From Zantedeschia hybrid cultivar (Eukaryota > Streptophyta > Magnoliopsida > Alismatales > Araceae): DNA of 64,000 nucleotides. Location: the NCBI GenBank assembly GCA_030544215.1, contig JARZZO010000016.1, positions 39,392,001-39,456,000 of the forward strand. Reading direction: 5' to 3'. The position numbers and the translations under genes were made by a program. Each line of letters starts with the position of its first letter. The first letter of the stretch is position 1. Below, in pieces: positions 32,069-43,906 of this stretch. The notes under the pieces are model-generated. The model was not told the DNA's origin. It was given only the letters and a program-made list of their open reading frames with translations, and did not search any database.

Positions 32069-33497
32069 GTTCTAACTAGTCCATCCCTAGAATGACATCA
32101 AAGTCTTTCATCTTAAGCACATGTAATTGTGTGGAGAGTTGTCTACCTTCAATCTCTATTTTAAGAGAGGTAATGCACTTTTGGGATTGGACCCCAGGGG
32201 TGAAAATGGTCATAAGGACTGGAGTTTCAACTAAATCTATTTTATCATGTAATGACTGTATGAATTCTTCTGAAATGAAGGAATGCTGCGTAGCACCAGT
32301 ATAAAAAAGAACCGTACCTTCAATGACATTCTCAACAACCCTCATATCTTCTCGAGTCAAGGCAAAAATACGAGCTGGCATTCATGAGTGGGTGGGAACC
32401 GTTTGCTGCGTTGATGCTGGTGCTAGCATAGTAGTGGTTCTGTCCGGTCTCCCCACAACCAAAGCATCGGCCGGATCCCCTCAGACATTCACTACCTTCA
32501 TGTCTTTTCCCACATTTTTTACACAAAGGATAAGAAGGAACTCGAGCAGATGGAGTAGCAATCATTACTGGCATCTTTGAGGATTCAGTCTTCCTCTTCT
32601 TGGGCATAGATGATGATGCTTGCCGCTGCAAAGAGGAAGATGCTTGTTTCTTGAGATCTACCTTACATTCTCCTAAATAAATCTCTTGCTCAGCTTCTTG
32701 CCTGCACGCAGCTTCCACCACCTCTTCCATGGAGCTAAATTTGTGTGCAACCAGCGTAATATAGGTTTTAGCCCTGTCAGAAATTTTTGGAGTTTCCAAC
32801 GTTCATCAAGGCACACGTGAGGTGCAAATTTGGCCAATTCAGAAAATCTAGTTTCATACTCCATAACTGACTTAGTGCCTTGAGTCAGGGATAGGAACTC
32901 CTGCATCATTTTATCTTGGATATGTTGGTGGAAGAACTTAGCCCTGAAGGCTATCAAAAATTCTTCCCACGTTACCTCTCCTTCTCTTCCAGCAAACTTT
33001 GTGCGGAGGGTAGAAGACCACCATGTGTCTGCCCTCCTGTAGCATGTAACTTCCTAGATTTACTTTATCTGTATCTGGGCAACGGATAGCACGAAAGATC
33101 TTTTTGATCTCTCGTATCCAACTTTTAGTTATCAGGGGGTCGCTCTCCCCCTTAAAAATAGGAGGCCCCATCTTCTTAAATCACTCCATAGCGATGGCTC
33201 CTACCTGACCTCCCTGGTCTATAGAGTTATGGTGTTGTTGGGTAGTATGGAGAAATCCTTGGAAAATCTGAACAATGGCTTCTAAGGATGATGGTGAAGG
33301 AACAGGTGTAGCATTCTGGGGTTCTGGACTACCCCTTCCGACCCTAGGCATCCTCCCTCATCCGTTAGTCGCCATAACCTATATAGGACAAGTCATAGGT
33401 TAGTCTAGGTCTACCTAAGTATGGCCTCCTAATTCTACTTCTCCTGGACTTGTTGTACATGCTTTTAGTGCTCATCCTTAACTCTGATACCACAAAC
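32069..33497 (-). pseudogene. gag-pol: Gag and protease of the older chromovirus-like gypsy element
   Basis: Reverse strand, starting with a primer-binding site (TGGTATCAGAG complement at 33482-33494). Gag is in several frames: MPRVGRGSPEPQNATPVPSP near 33350, MGPPIFKGESDPLITKSWIR at 33171, FLSLTQGTKSVMEYETRFSE near 32890, and a decayed zinc knuckle (CFGCGETGQNHYY). The protease (32381-32076) reads VLFYTGATQHSFISEEF, with Tyr in place of the catalytic Asp, and ends FDVILGMD at the copia target site. The continuation is 11837-13149. Confidence 0.85.
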
Positions 33498-35279
33498 TGT
33501 AACGACCTCCTATCGGCCGGTTCAGTCATGCCGGCTTACTACGAACTGAAGGGGCCCGTTAACAACGGGAACAACCCGAACATAACTTGTACAGTTAAGG
33601 TTGAGCACTTTGCATATAAATAAACAAAACACTTCATATTGATGTTATATACAATGCATTGCAGTACATCAAGTCCAGGGATACAACATGTAAGTTACAT
33701 AGGGACTGGACTTACAAAACCAACCTTTGTTCAACTAAACTAAACTCGTAGAGATTTCTCGGTTGCCCTAGAAAGGTCCTCTCCTGAAAGGGGGTTAAAT
33801 AATGTGGGTGAGTTTACCGACTCAGCAAGCACATGATACCACTACATGGCTTATCATATATATAAACTTTAAAGGACAATATGATAATACAATATAATTA
33901 TATCATGATAGAAAGTATAGAAAACTTCAGCTAACATAGGGATCATGACATGGCATGGTTGAAAGATCATGGTGTAACATGCAATGGCAACATAGCGTGG
34001 CATCATAGCATGGCATGAGTATCATAGAAATCATGGCATAGAATGGCATGGTGTGAGCATATATGTAAAGATCATGGCATGACATCATGGCGTGACTTGA
34101 CTTAATTAAACATGGCATGGCATGGCATGGCATGAGTAGAGGCATAATACAGGTAGCATCATGGCATGGTTAAAAGATCATGGAATAGCATGAAGTCATA
34201 AATAATTATAGTATACAAATAGCATGAATCTTTCCACTTATTTAATGGACATGCATCCAAACCACAACATGAGGAGGTTTGCATGACGTGCAGCCAGTGG
34301 TAAGGCAAATGCCCACTGGCGCTTCCACTGCGCAGCAGGGGGACCCACCCGTCCCACTTAGACCGGGAGAACCGTACCCAAGATTTACCCGTTTGCCTCG
34401 GGTTGCGTCTTTTAATTATGTCCGCCTCACACGGATGCTTGTATGATTCGGATGCATGGACTCCTAACGTGGCATTGTCCGTAGCATGTTTGATTTTAAC
34501 ATGGGAGACTTATATAGTATGGGACTTAGGCATGGATTTAGGCATAGGTTGGGAGTCCAATTAGGCTCATACATCATTCCGGTAGCATTTCAGCTTAGTA
34601 GCATCCTCTTAAATTTGTAAGTAAATACGAATTTAAAAACTAGCCTTTTGCGAATAAGAAAATAACAATGCGGAAAGAATCATGTACTTGCTTTTAAACC
34701 AGGAGCTCTCTCGGACACAGCAGTAACCTCCTCCTACACGTGCGAAGAACCGCACGAATAGCTCCCACACCCGCTCACTCTCTCTCTCTCTCTTGGACGT
34801 GGGCAAGGAGGAAGTAGGGGGTGGGAAGGAAGGGAATGGGATGGGGAGAAATGGGAGGACCACCCTCCTATTTATAGAAGGAGAAGGGAGGGTTAAAGGG
34901 GGGTTACTTGGGGGTTAGGTTAACTAGGGTTAGGTTACTTGGTAGTCAAGAAACCTGGTTAGATTAACTAGGGTTGGGTTACTTGATGGCCAAGAAATCT
35001 TACCAGTATCCTTATCCTTTAGTGGTATCTTTTAGTATTTTTACACTTTAGTCCTTATATTTTTTTTATAATTACATTTATATCCTTATTCAGTAGTTTG
35101 TCATCGAATTTAACTTCTTTTTGATGATTTGAGGACACTTCTAGAGACCTTAAAAATTATACTTAAGACCTTTAAAAAATCATCAATCACATTATGAACC
35201 TCAAACTTTTCATAATTGTGTTTATACTTTTTTAGTATTTACGAATATACCCTTTTTTATAATTATGTATATGTTGGCA
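33498..35279 (-). repeat. 5' LTR of the older gypsy element (outer boundary approximate)
   Basis: The inner end is secure: the reverse strand ends GTCGTTACA before the primer-binding site, as in the LTRs at 42384 and 57849. A reverse-strand TATAAATA lies at about 34869-34876. The outer end is placed where AT-rich LTR-like DNA gives way to mitochondrial-style DNA, between about 35030 and 35280. The matching LTR is outside the window, so no target duplication can be read. Confidence 0.65.
33925..34195. repeat. CATGG-rich degenerate short repeat
   Basis: Dense, irregular run of CATGGCATGG and ATCATGGCATG variants within the LTR. The most regular part, near 34110-34135, has four CATGG units in succession. 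Confidence 0.75.
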
Positions 35280-35961
35280 TGTAACTGTAATCTAGTAGGT
35301 AGCCCAATACCATTTAGGCGTACCCGAGGAAACCTAGGAAAGGGGATAGACTCCACGGTAGCAAGAGAATTGCATGACACGACGGTCTTGAAGAGCCTTG
35401 CTGAACTCATAAAAGAACGAACCCCGCCACTATCATTGCTCAACTCCCTATTTGATTACTGAAACCCAAACCAGCCAATTCTCTATAGTGTTGGGAAGCT
35501 TGGGAACTAGCTATCCAAGCTGGAATGAAAGCCTTACACAAAAGCCGAGGGATAACCTAAGGGAACATAGTTTATACAACCATTGGGATGAGCTCCATCC
35601 ACCGCTAGAGAGGACATAAGCGACGGGCTGGGATGAGACTTGATACCCTACCGCAAAGCCCCGCAGAGCTCTCATATGTGGGCACTACTGGGCGAGACCT
35701 ACTCTGTTATGTCACCTACCCCTTCACTCAAGGATTAGTTATTCAATAGAGTGAATCAGCTCTATCTATGCAATTATGATTGAAAGGAGAAGTACACAGG
35801 GCAGCGACGGTCGTTAGTCAAGGAAGCGCATGCGGTTCAAGGAGAAGGCGTTGTCAAGATTTTGGTAATGTGGAAGTCGCCAACTCAACTCACCCTTTAG
35901 CACTCTCATGAGCAAATCGTTACCTTCAACATGGAAGAAAATGGCACGGTAGAGGCTGTGT

Positions 35962-36030
35962 TATTAGTTTGTGTACGCAAAGTGTTCGATTGTTGACCGC
36001 AGAGAACTATGGCAGCAGCTACATCGGGAT
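35962..36030 (+). pseudogene. LINE endonuclease remnant
   Basis: A short reading (about 35970-36018) gives VYAKCSIVDRRELWQQL, matching the VYA-x-ERR-xLW signature of plant LINE apurinic-like endonucleases. The match ends quickly and the following frame is unclear. Confidence 0.5.
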
Positions 36031-38341
36031 GCCATCTTCATTCCCAGTTTATGGATGTTCCTGTCAAATGGAAGTCAGTTCCTAAGCGCCCAAAAAGATC
36101 AAAATGAGATTTTCAGAGGGAGAGGGTCGAAAGGAGCTCGACCAGCGGGAGAGGCCAATGCCAAAGCAGCAAGAACGACCGAGGGGCGGGCGGGAGCAGA
36201 AGCATTGAGATTTCCTTGTTCAGAGATGCGTCAAAGTATACCTATGAAAGTGGATTGCAAGGGTTCAGGCACCAAAGCGTTACTAAAGAATAACCAACCG
36301 GAAGAACTTTTTAGGGAGCGTGGAAAGAAGGATTAGCCCTCAAATCTGTGGGCAAGAAAATTGCCTGAAAGTGGCTCCGGATGACCTTTAGGGTCAAAGG
36401 CCACGGGAAGGCGCTGCACCTTTCTCGCTCGAAGAATCTATGAAAAGAAACGTCCCACTACGAATTCCTATCCCATTAATAAAATACAGATAAGGGTTAT
36501 ATTAGTTCCAAGTCTCACTTTTAAAGCATACGCATTGGCACAACATCCAACCGCTCTCGACTTTCTGCTTTGATAGATCTTTCCTCTCATTTGAGGTGTT
36601 ACCTAACCCACTATGTCCTTTGTTGAATACCCATTTCCAAGAGCGGGAATCTTAAATTCAAACCCTTGATTCTGCCTCCTCGAAACTTCTTTCGCTGATC
36701 GACCCTGTCCACAACCTTTGCTGAATACCAGATCAAGAGATGAATTAGCAGATCATAGGGCTAAGTCAAAGCATGCCTGAACCTTCTTTAGTTTAGTAGT
36801 GAGCTGTACCGTGTAGCTCCCAGCAAGGGCTTCAAGATCATAGTAATGCCTACCAAAACTTTCCTTGGGTACGAATGTCATGTTCAAAGCTGCTTTCTCT
36901 AGGAACCATGGAAAAGATCACTGACAAGCTCAATCTCTAAGTGTGAAATTGTCAGTTTCATCCGCGGTCAACAATTCTCATTTCTTAATTACAGAAAGCC
37001 CTTCTCAAGGAAGTAAGCCAAGAACCACTCATCTGAGCCAGCAGATTCCAATTCTGTTGCGCCGGCGTGCAAAGCAAGCACACTTAGACTGTGATGTGCA
37101 ATCTTTTGTCTGCTTATCATTGTCCATTAAGGGCGGACTCCGCTAGGCAAGAGGACAACTACTGGGATTATAAAACTACTAACTGATGACCAGGGGACTA
37201 CTCTGCTTCTTCCACTCCTGATATTGACTGACCTATTGAGAGCGCAGGGGAAATCAAAATAGAAGTAGAGTTCGGTTGTGTTCTAGTGTGTAAGCATCTC
37301 TTTCCTTGGTCGATTCGTGCCTGCTCATTCAACGTATGATGACTATCAAATTGCTTCTTCCGATATATGAAACGAATTCGGCTGGAGATAGGCATTCGGA
37401 TTCATTATTTCGAGCTCCTGAGAGTGAGAAATCCATTTTTCGGGATAAACTGGATAGGTTTGTTCGGCCTCGGCTTTAGGGAAGAATTCCTATTCAGCCG
37501 GTTCAGATTGAGAGGGAAAGAGCAGCCCTAGGCTCCGCTTCTTAGGATGATCCCTGTGTAATATGTGATCCATCGGATGATTATCATTCTATTCTCGTTG
37601 CGTTGTTTTTTTAGCGAATGAAAGAAACCGCTGATTCCACAGTTCCTTCATTAGATTTGGGTGCTTTTGAAAGAGCTGCTTTTGCGAATGACTCAACGGA
37701 TACTACTAAACAATTTCCCATAGAAGGAAGGATTTTTTCTTTTTGAGAAAAGGGGTTGGGAGCTATCGAAAGACAGACTAGCAACCTGATAGTCCTAAGC
37801 AACCTGGAACCAACAACGTTACATATACCATACTGCTATAGAAGATGAGCACCGGTTAGACTACGGGACGTGTACACCCTGATGCGCTACTTGCTGCTCC
37901 TTAAGTCAAGAGCTAGTAGTACTATCAGCAAAGGATATCGTAACTAGGGCGAATACGTTTTTCTTGCTTGCCACATACCCGGAATGCTAACTAAGCAAGA
38001 ACATGTGAACTAACCCCAAGGCGGATGGAAGGTCTGGAATTTTTGATGCAGGGCGCTTAATACGACTAAAAACCATTATGGTTTTCCGGAATGGGCGGAT
38101 GAGTGAAGAAGCCCTTAGCGAAGGCTTTTGCTATGCCACATGTCCTAGGTCTGACCGCCTACCTTTTGTGTGAACTTTCGTCAGGAATGGGCCTTCTTCT
38201 TTAGCGGGAATGGTCGGAACCGAGTCCCCCAGACTTGAAAAAGGGTTTCAACTATCGATAGTTGCCCTTATGTGGTGGAGATTTGGAAGCACTTGCTTCA
38301 TACCTTACTAGCCCGGGGATCCCCCCTTGCCTTTGCAAGAT

Positions 38342-38506
38342 GAGGCCGAGTGGGTTATGAACCATTATCCAAGGCATGGTCTCATTAGCACTATTGCGAA
38401 ACTTACTTTTTCGGCAACCATATATCATACTTGGAAGGAGCGAAATGCCTGGATTTTCAAGCAATCGCCGCAAGGGAGCTTTTTTCCCAAATTTGTGCAG
38501 AAATAA
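38342..38506 (+). pseudogene. LINE reverse transcriptase C-terminal tail remnant
   Basis: A 54-codon reading ending in TAA contains IAKLTFSATIYHTWKERNAW followed by IFKQ. The pattern KL-x5-Y-x-W-x-ERN-x-IF is characteristic of the tail of plant LINE (non-LTR) polyproteins. It lies 2.3 kb from the endonuclease remnant on the same strand, so both could come from one decayed element, but the RT core between them was not recognised. Confidence 0.55.
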
Positions 38507-38729
38507 AAGGTAGGATTTCAGCTTCCAAGTTGAAGTACTCTAATTCGACCTGTGACCAGCATATATTAGCTAGTAGGGGCTCCTTTCTTCTTCATACATT
38601 TCCCACCAAGAAATATCTTAGATATAGGTGTTTTCTTTCACCTTGGTTGCGGGAGCTTCTTTTCCCTTTGTTAACTCCTCCTGTCTTTCTACCCATGCCG
38701 TTTCGATTATCATGTTGTCTCTCATGTTG

Positions 38730-39400
38730 ACGGATCCCGGCTTTCCTCAGTGTGTATTTAATGCGGATATATGGGAATCCCTCATGAAGGCTTTACAGAA
38801 TCCTGAACTGTACGAGGCTCATGCTGCGGAGATCCACATTTTGGGACGAGCCGCTTATGAAGTGGATACCCTTTCCTTTGAAGAACAGGATTGATTACTG
38901 GATTCCAATGAGCACAACTGCCTGTTGTACCTTGAAGGTGGAGTCAAGCGTATTCTAGTCGATCCAGGTTCCGCGGTGAACCTCTTACCTTTACGAACCC
39001 TGAGGAAGGTTTGACATCAACCTCGTGATCTTTAGGCTGCAAATTGTATCATTCAGGGGTTTAATCAAAGGGGCCAAGAAGCGATGGGAACCATACGTGT
39101 GACACTGAAGTTGGGAGATTGGTTCACTAGAGTGAAGTTTGACGTGATTGATGCAGAAACCTCCTATTGGGCGCTTTTGGGCTGACCTTGGATTCATCAT
39201 CATGGGGTAGTACCATCCACCCTCTATTAGTGCTACAAAGATAAGGATACAAATTCATACCAAAAACGGGTATTCGGTTACACTCAACTGTTCAGTTACC
39301 AAGTTCCATGCTGAAGCCCGATTTTATGAAGATGCCATTTTCCACTAAGCCGGTTGCTGACCAGCCAGGCAGGGGGCAAATCCATTCTCGGCCCTTTAAG
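38730..39400 (+). pseudogene. Tat/Ogre-like gypsy protease remnant
   Basis: Readable in pieces: AAEIHILGRAAYEVDTLSF, then LYLEGGVKRILVDPGSAVNL with the aspartic protease motif (VDPGSA), then GFNQRGQEAMGTIRVTLKLG and FDVIDAETSYWALLG. A linker-like FHAEARFYEDAIFH follows. Stops and small shifts occur throughout. The style is that of the Ogre/Tat branch but distinct from Tat-A, B and D. Mitochondrial genomes of plants often hold such nuclear retroelement pieces. Confidence 0.65.
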
Positions 39401-40042
39401 AAGAAAGAATACGCAGCCCCCATGAGCAGATCAATGAAGATGCGTCCTCTGGAAGTCAGGTCTCTTGATCCTACATGCCAAAATTAACTATACCGATACC
39501 ATCGATTTCCATACCCATCGGAGATGACACTGAAGACGAGGACGAAGATTTGAGAATGTTCCCATTAAGTAGCTGTCATCCATCAGCAAGCAAGTTGACC
39601 GGGTTGGTCGGCTCTGTAAAGGGCTTGTCAGCACAATGGGGGCAGAGCCATCCAGGAAATCCGATTTCCAGAGCCTCCATTTCTTCCTTTCCCTTCAGAA
39701 CGAATAAGGGCTAGAAACTCTAGAATTCCGATTGCTTGTTTTGGACAATCAAGACCTGAGGTTCAGGGTTCCCATTCGAGCCCACACATTGTATCTGAGT
39801 CAAATTCATCAGCCCTGGCCTGTTTCGGTGCATCCCGCCTATCATAACGTCACTCTGGAAATCTTCGATGAAATGATATGGCTTGAATTGACCCCCGAAG
39901 GGATGAGAAAGCATAGGGTGGGGGCCGAGATGGAAGCGTTAGTGCGTGAGATTGAAAACAGAAATGTAAAGGGACAGTCAGCCAAAACTCCTCCCAAGCT
40001 CGCTCGGTCCAGTTCAAAGTAAGGCTAGGTCCAGCCCAAAAC

Positions 40043-42384
40043 TGTAAGGATCGAGACTTTCGGATCCGGTTTTCGGGTCGGACCCTGTAATTCTGGCCCT
40101 AGTGGGGGGCTGAGGTTCTGTGTTGTTTCGCGTCGAGCCCACGAGACGCGGTTCGAATGGCGTCTACCGATGCAGACGCATTTTAGGTTCTGCCACGTGG
40201 GTGCCATGTGGGCTGGCTTCGGGCCGCGAGAGTATGGCCCTGTCGCGTCGTCTGAACGGCGTCCGCGTGGGACGACGCCTTTCAGACTGCGACTCTGAGT
40301 GTGTCAGAGTACGGCCCTGACAAGTTGTCTGAACGGCGTCTGTATAGGACGACGCGTTTCAGAGTTTTGTCAGAGCGGCCGTCACGTCACCTAATAGACG
40401 TCCGTGGATGTCGACGCGTTTTAGCCAGTCTCTGGTTAACCCCGCGAGCCCTCCTTCTTTCCCTCATTTTCACCTTCTCTCTTTCTCTCCTTCCCCTCCG
40501 GCGATCCCGACGGCAATTCCTTCTCTTCCCTCTTTTCCTCCCACCATTTCATCTCTCCCTCCACTCCATCCTCTACCTAGCTCCTACCACTACCACCTCC
40601 ACCTCCACTGCGGCGTTCTACTCTCCGGACGGCGGCCGACGTCACGGTGGAGCAAGGACGACCACGGCGGTACCGGCGGCGGCGTGGGGCGAGACGGGTG
40701 GACGGCTTGAAGCTCGGAGGCATTCAAGTATCTGGTAGGGTGACGGTTCCCATAGCATCGTGTTTAAACCATGTTTTCCCCGTCTAAGCATGTTGTGGAT
40801 TTTTGGTTCTGGGGGGTAGAATGAGCATGTTTAGGAGTTCTTTTGATGATATGGGGGATTTCTGTGAATGTGTTTTCCTATGGATTGGATTGCCCCCTCT
40901 TTCTCCTCCGTTTCGTTTTTGTTTGGGTTGAGAAGGGAGCCCTCGGGCTCATGGCAACTCTGGTTCCTGGGGTTGAAAGACGTCGTGCATGGACGACGCC
41001 TTTCTTGAAGGGCGTCGGGCCATCACGACGCCTTTTAGGCAGGAATCGCCTGACAGAGAGTCTGCCAGTTCGGGGATTCTGGACTAAAAGACGTCATGTG
41101 TGGGCGACGCGTTTTGAATAGCGTCGGGTATCCATGACGCCTTTTAAGGCAGAAATCCCCTGAGTAAGGCCTTTGGAATTTCTGGATTTCTGTATTGAAT
41201 GGCGTCTGAGGACGTCGACGCCTTTCAAAAGGCGACCACTGGTGTCGACGCCTTTTAAGGCCTGATGCTGAAGACTGTTTTACATGAACCTGTACTTGGA
41301 GCTTGAATGGCGTCGGCCTTGGGCGACGCGATTCAAGACAGAACCTCACTAATTCATGCCAGTAAAATGTGTTCATACTGCTAGATAGATGGTTAGTGCA
41401 TGTTTTGGTGTACGCTGTAATGATGGATTCTGCATAACCGGATGGTGCTACCTTGTGTGTTATGCGATCGCGGACTTTTCACGTGACCGGATCGTACTGT
41501 GCCGGGTTTTGGTGTTTTGAGTTACTGTGGACCTGGAGTGACATTGTAGCGCTTTATCACCCTGTGCTGGTGGGGGCGTGAGCACAGCGCCGGTGGGGGC
41601 GTGGGCAGGGTGACGCCTAGTGAGAGAGGGTCACCTGGTGAACCCCGGGGTCAGCTAGTACCGGTGTCGGAGTGGTACATTCGGAGAGTCACTCATGCTG
41701 AGGGAAGGAGCACCCACCTGAGCCAGTTGGGTCGGAGTAGCTAGTGTGCTATCCGAGGGGCTACTGCTTGGTCTCAGCGGGTCGAGTTTTTCCCACCGTT
41801 GTTTGTACGGTCGACGAGTTCTATCGAGACGACAGTTGTGGATTCTCTAATCGGCTGGTTTAGAATGTGCCTGTTATTATATTTCGACTGCATGTGATTT
41901 CACGTTGAGAATTAGGAATTGTACCTACTACTGCACTTGTTACTTCACCGTTAGCAGTACTTTACACTTGTGGGTGTGTGCGTGGGCAGTGGGGATCGAA
42001 GGATCCCTACTGAGTCTTGTCTTGAGACTCACCCCTGCGGTTTTCAGGTGAGGACTCCCAGCAGACTTAGAGCGGCGTGTGCAGCCGTGTGTTGAGCGCC
42101 TTCAGCAGTTGTTCCGGGGTATGTCCTGATGTAGTTGTTATTTATTTCTGGCCTGTATGTTTAATTATTTCTTTCCAGTTGGAGTATGTAATTATTTGCT
42201 GTATCGAGTCGCATTGTAATAATTTTAATTCCTGCACTTTCATTTCAATTCAATGCGATGTGAATGTTTAGCTTAGTTAATTATTTATTTCCCAGACTTA
42301 CTAGATCCTGGTTTGGTCCCAAATTAATGATTCGGTACCCATTTAGTAATCGGATCCCCGATTATAGGGTGGCGGGTCGTTACA
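40043..42384 (+). repeat. 5' LTR of the 40-49 kb element
   Basis: 2342 bp, TGTAAGGATC...GTCGTTACA. Carries at least ten imperfect palindromes of the form TGAAT/CGGCGTC...GACGCC/GTTTCA, between 40150-40430 and 40975-41340. Related to the solo LTR at 55134-57849. Short ORFs here (for example 40301-40738) are duplicated in the 3' LTR and have no recognisable domain. Confidence 0.92.
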
Positions 42385-42385
42385 G

Positions 42386-42398
42386 TTGGTATCAGAGC
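42386..42398 (+). promoter_or_regulatory. Primer-binding site of the 40-49 kb element
   Basis: TTGGTATCAGAGC directly after the LTR, complementary to the 3' end of initiator tRNA-Met. Confidence 0.9.
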
Positions 42399-42541
42399 AT
42401 ACGGTCTGGCAAATAAATAAATAACTAGGTTAAATGTCGTAAGTTCGGCAAATAAATACATTATCCCGTACAGGCACGGCGGTAGCATAAGTTTTAGGAC
42501 TCTAATTAGAATCTTTTGACTTTCTAATTGTAGGCGAGTAG

Positions 42542-43906
42542 ATGGCTCCCAGGAAGAGGATGCCGGTCATTCGAGAGCGGGGAGATGTCCCTAGTGGGTC
42601 CGAGGCAGGGAGGCCGAGTGTAGAGCAGTTTATGGAGGCCATGATGGACACTATGGCTAGATATCAGACGCGAGACCCTAGCGAGAGTTCTAGTGCTCGG
42701 GGAGGGTCTACAGCTACACTTGAAAGGTTCTTGAAGCTGAGGCCACCTCACTTCGTCGGTCGTCCCGACCCTGACGAGGCCATTCACTGGCTTAGAGAGA
42801 TAGAGAAGACCTTCGATACCATGGACTGTGCAGCAGTAGAGAGGACCCCACTGGCTACCTTTATGCTGAAGGATAGCGCCTATGACTGGTGGACCACACT
42901 AAAGAGTTTGTCTTATGAGGACAGGAGTCTCAGGGAAATTTCATGGGAGACCTTTGTTAAGGAGTTCAATGCACAATATTTCCCTAGACATGTCCAGCGA
43001 GCCAAGGAGAGGGAGTTTATGGATCTGACGCAGGGGAGTATGACGACACTTGAGTACCAGGCAAAGTTTGTTTCGCTGGGACGGTTCGTGCCTTTCATAT
43101 CTGGGGACGAGGAGCGTCGCATGGAGAGGTTTGTGGATGGGCTTAGGCTCAGTTTGAGGAACTTCGTGGCATCCCACTGTTGTACAGACCTAGCATCAGC
43201 AGTTAGGTGTGCAGCAGCTGTAGAGGCTCAGCAGACCCAGTCGGCCCGGGAGAGAGGGCAGACTGCTCAGGGGCCAGTGCGAGGCAGGGGTAAGGCAGCG
43301 GCACCGGCTCCTTCGGTCGGATCGGGATCATCGTCACTCGGCTCCCGATTCAGGAGATTCTTCAGGGGTGGTGGCAGCAGTAGTGGCAGCAGCGGCAGCA
43401 GTAGGCCCAGGCAGGGTCAGCAGAGTCAGTCAGCGTCCAGTGCACAGCAGGAGCCAGCTCAGAGGCTTCCGGCAATTTGTCAGCACTGTGGTGGTGCCCA
43501 TGGCGGGACTCAGTGTCCCACTCTTCCCAGGAGGTGTTTTACTTGCGGCCAGCAGGGCCATCTGGCGAGGCAGTGCCTGCTGGGGCATGGTCAGGGGCAG
43601 GGTCATGGCGATCAGAAGAAGCCGAGGACCCAGGAGAGAGTTCTAGCTATCACCAGGAGGGAGGCTCACGCGTCCAACTTGGTGGAAGGTACACTTTCTG
43701 TCCTTGGGAACTCTGCGCATGTGTTGATCGATTCGGGTGCTTCACATTCTTTCATTTCCGAGCAGTTCCTAGATATTCTTTCTGCACCCGTTGATGAGTT
43801 ATCTGATGGTCTGATGGTGGAAGTTCCTTCTGGGGACTTCATGATATCTTATAATTGTGTGACGAATGTTCACTTGACCATTGAGGGTCATGTGCTACCT
43901 GCCTAG
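42542..43906 (+). CDS. gag: Gag and protease start of the 40-49 kb element
   Basis: 454-residue ORF. The N-terminal half is a retrotransposon gag capsid domain (HFVGRPDPDEAIHWLREIEK, FMLKDSAYDWWTTL, YFPRHVQRAKEREFMDLTQG, LEYQAKFVSLGRFVPF). A Ser/Gly/Gln-rich linker follows, then a CX2CX4HX4C zinc knuckle (CFTCGQQGHLARQC from residue 332) that binds RNA. The aspartic protease begins in the same frame, with an intact active site VLIDSGASHSFIS (Asp at residue 397). TAG at 43904-43906 ends it inside the protease, but the following ORF is in the same frame, so a single nonsense change splits what was one polyprotein. The ATG at 42542 is about 145 nt after the primer-binding site, the expected place. 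Confidence 0.88.
   Translation: MAPRKRMPVIRERGDVPSGSEAGRPSVEQFMEAMMDTMARYQTRDPSESSSARGGSTATLERFLKLRPPHFVGRPDPDEAIHWLREIEKTFDTMDCAAVERTPLATFMLKDSAYDWWTTLKSLSYEDRSLREISWETFVKEFNAQYFPRHVQRAKEREFMDLTQGSMTTLEYQAKFVSLGRFVPFISGDEERRMERFVDGLRLSLRNFVASHCCTDLASAVRCAAAVEAQQTQSARERGQTAQGPVRGRGKAAAPAPSVGSGSSSLGSRFRRFFRGGGSSSGSSGSSRPRQGQQSQSASSAQQEPAQRLPAICQHCGGAHGGTQCPTLPRRCFTCGQQGHLARQCLLGHGQGQGHGDQKKPRTQERVLAITRREAHASNLVEGTLSVLGNSAHVLIDSGASHSFISEQFLDILSAPVDELSDGLMVEVPSGDFMISYNCVTNVHLTIEGHVLPA

Larger units (their letters stand above)
35280..40042. other. Mitochondrial-type DNA, block 1
   Basis: Composition and texture change here: moderate GC, no long ORFs, many short runs such as GAAAGG and CTTTC, typical of plant mitochondrial intergenic DNA. 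Apart from the LINE and gypsy remnants listed separately I recognise no mitochondrial gene, rRNA or tRNA. Assignment rests on style and on the psbA copy and intron signature in the continuation blocks. It stops at AAAAC (40038-40042), the target duplication of the next element, and resumes at 49229. Confidence 0.5.

Noticed and set aside
40301..40738. 145-aa ORF present twice (also 47145-47582)
   Set aside because: Duplicated only because it lies in both LTRs. Composition follows the CT-rich leader and no domain is recognisable.
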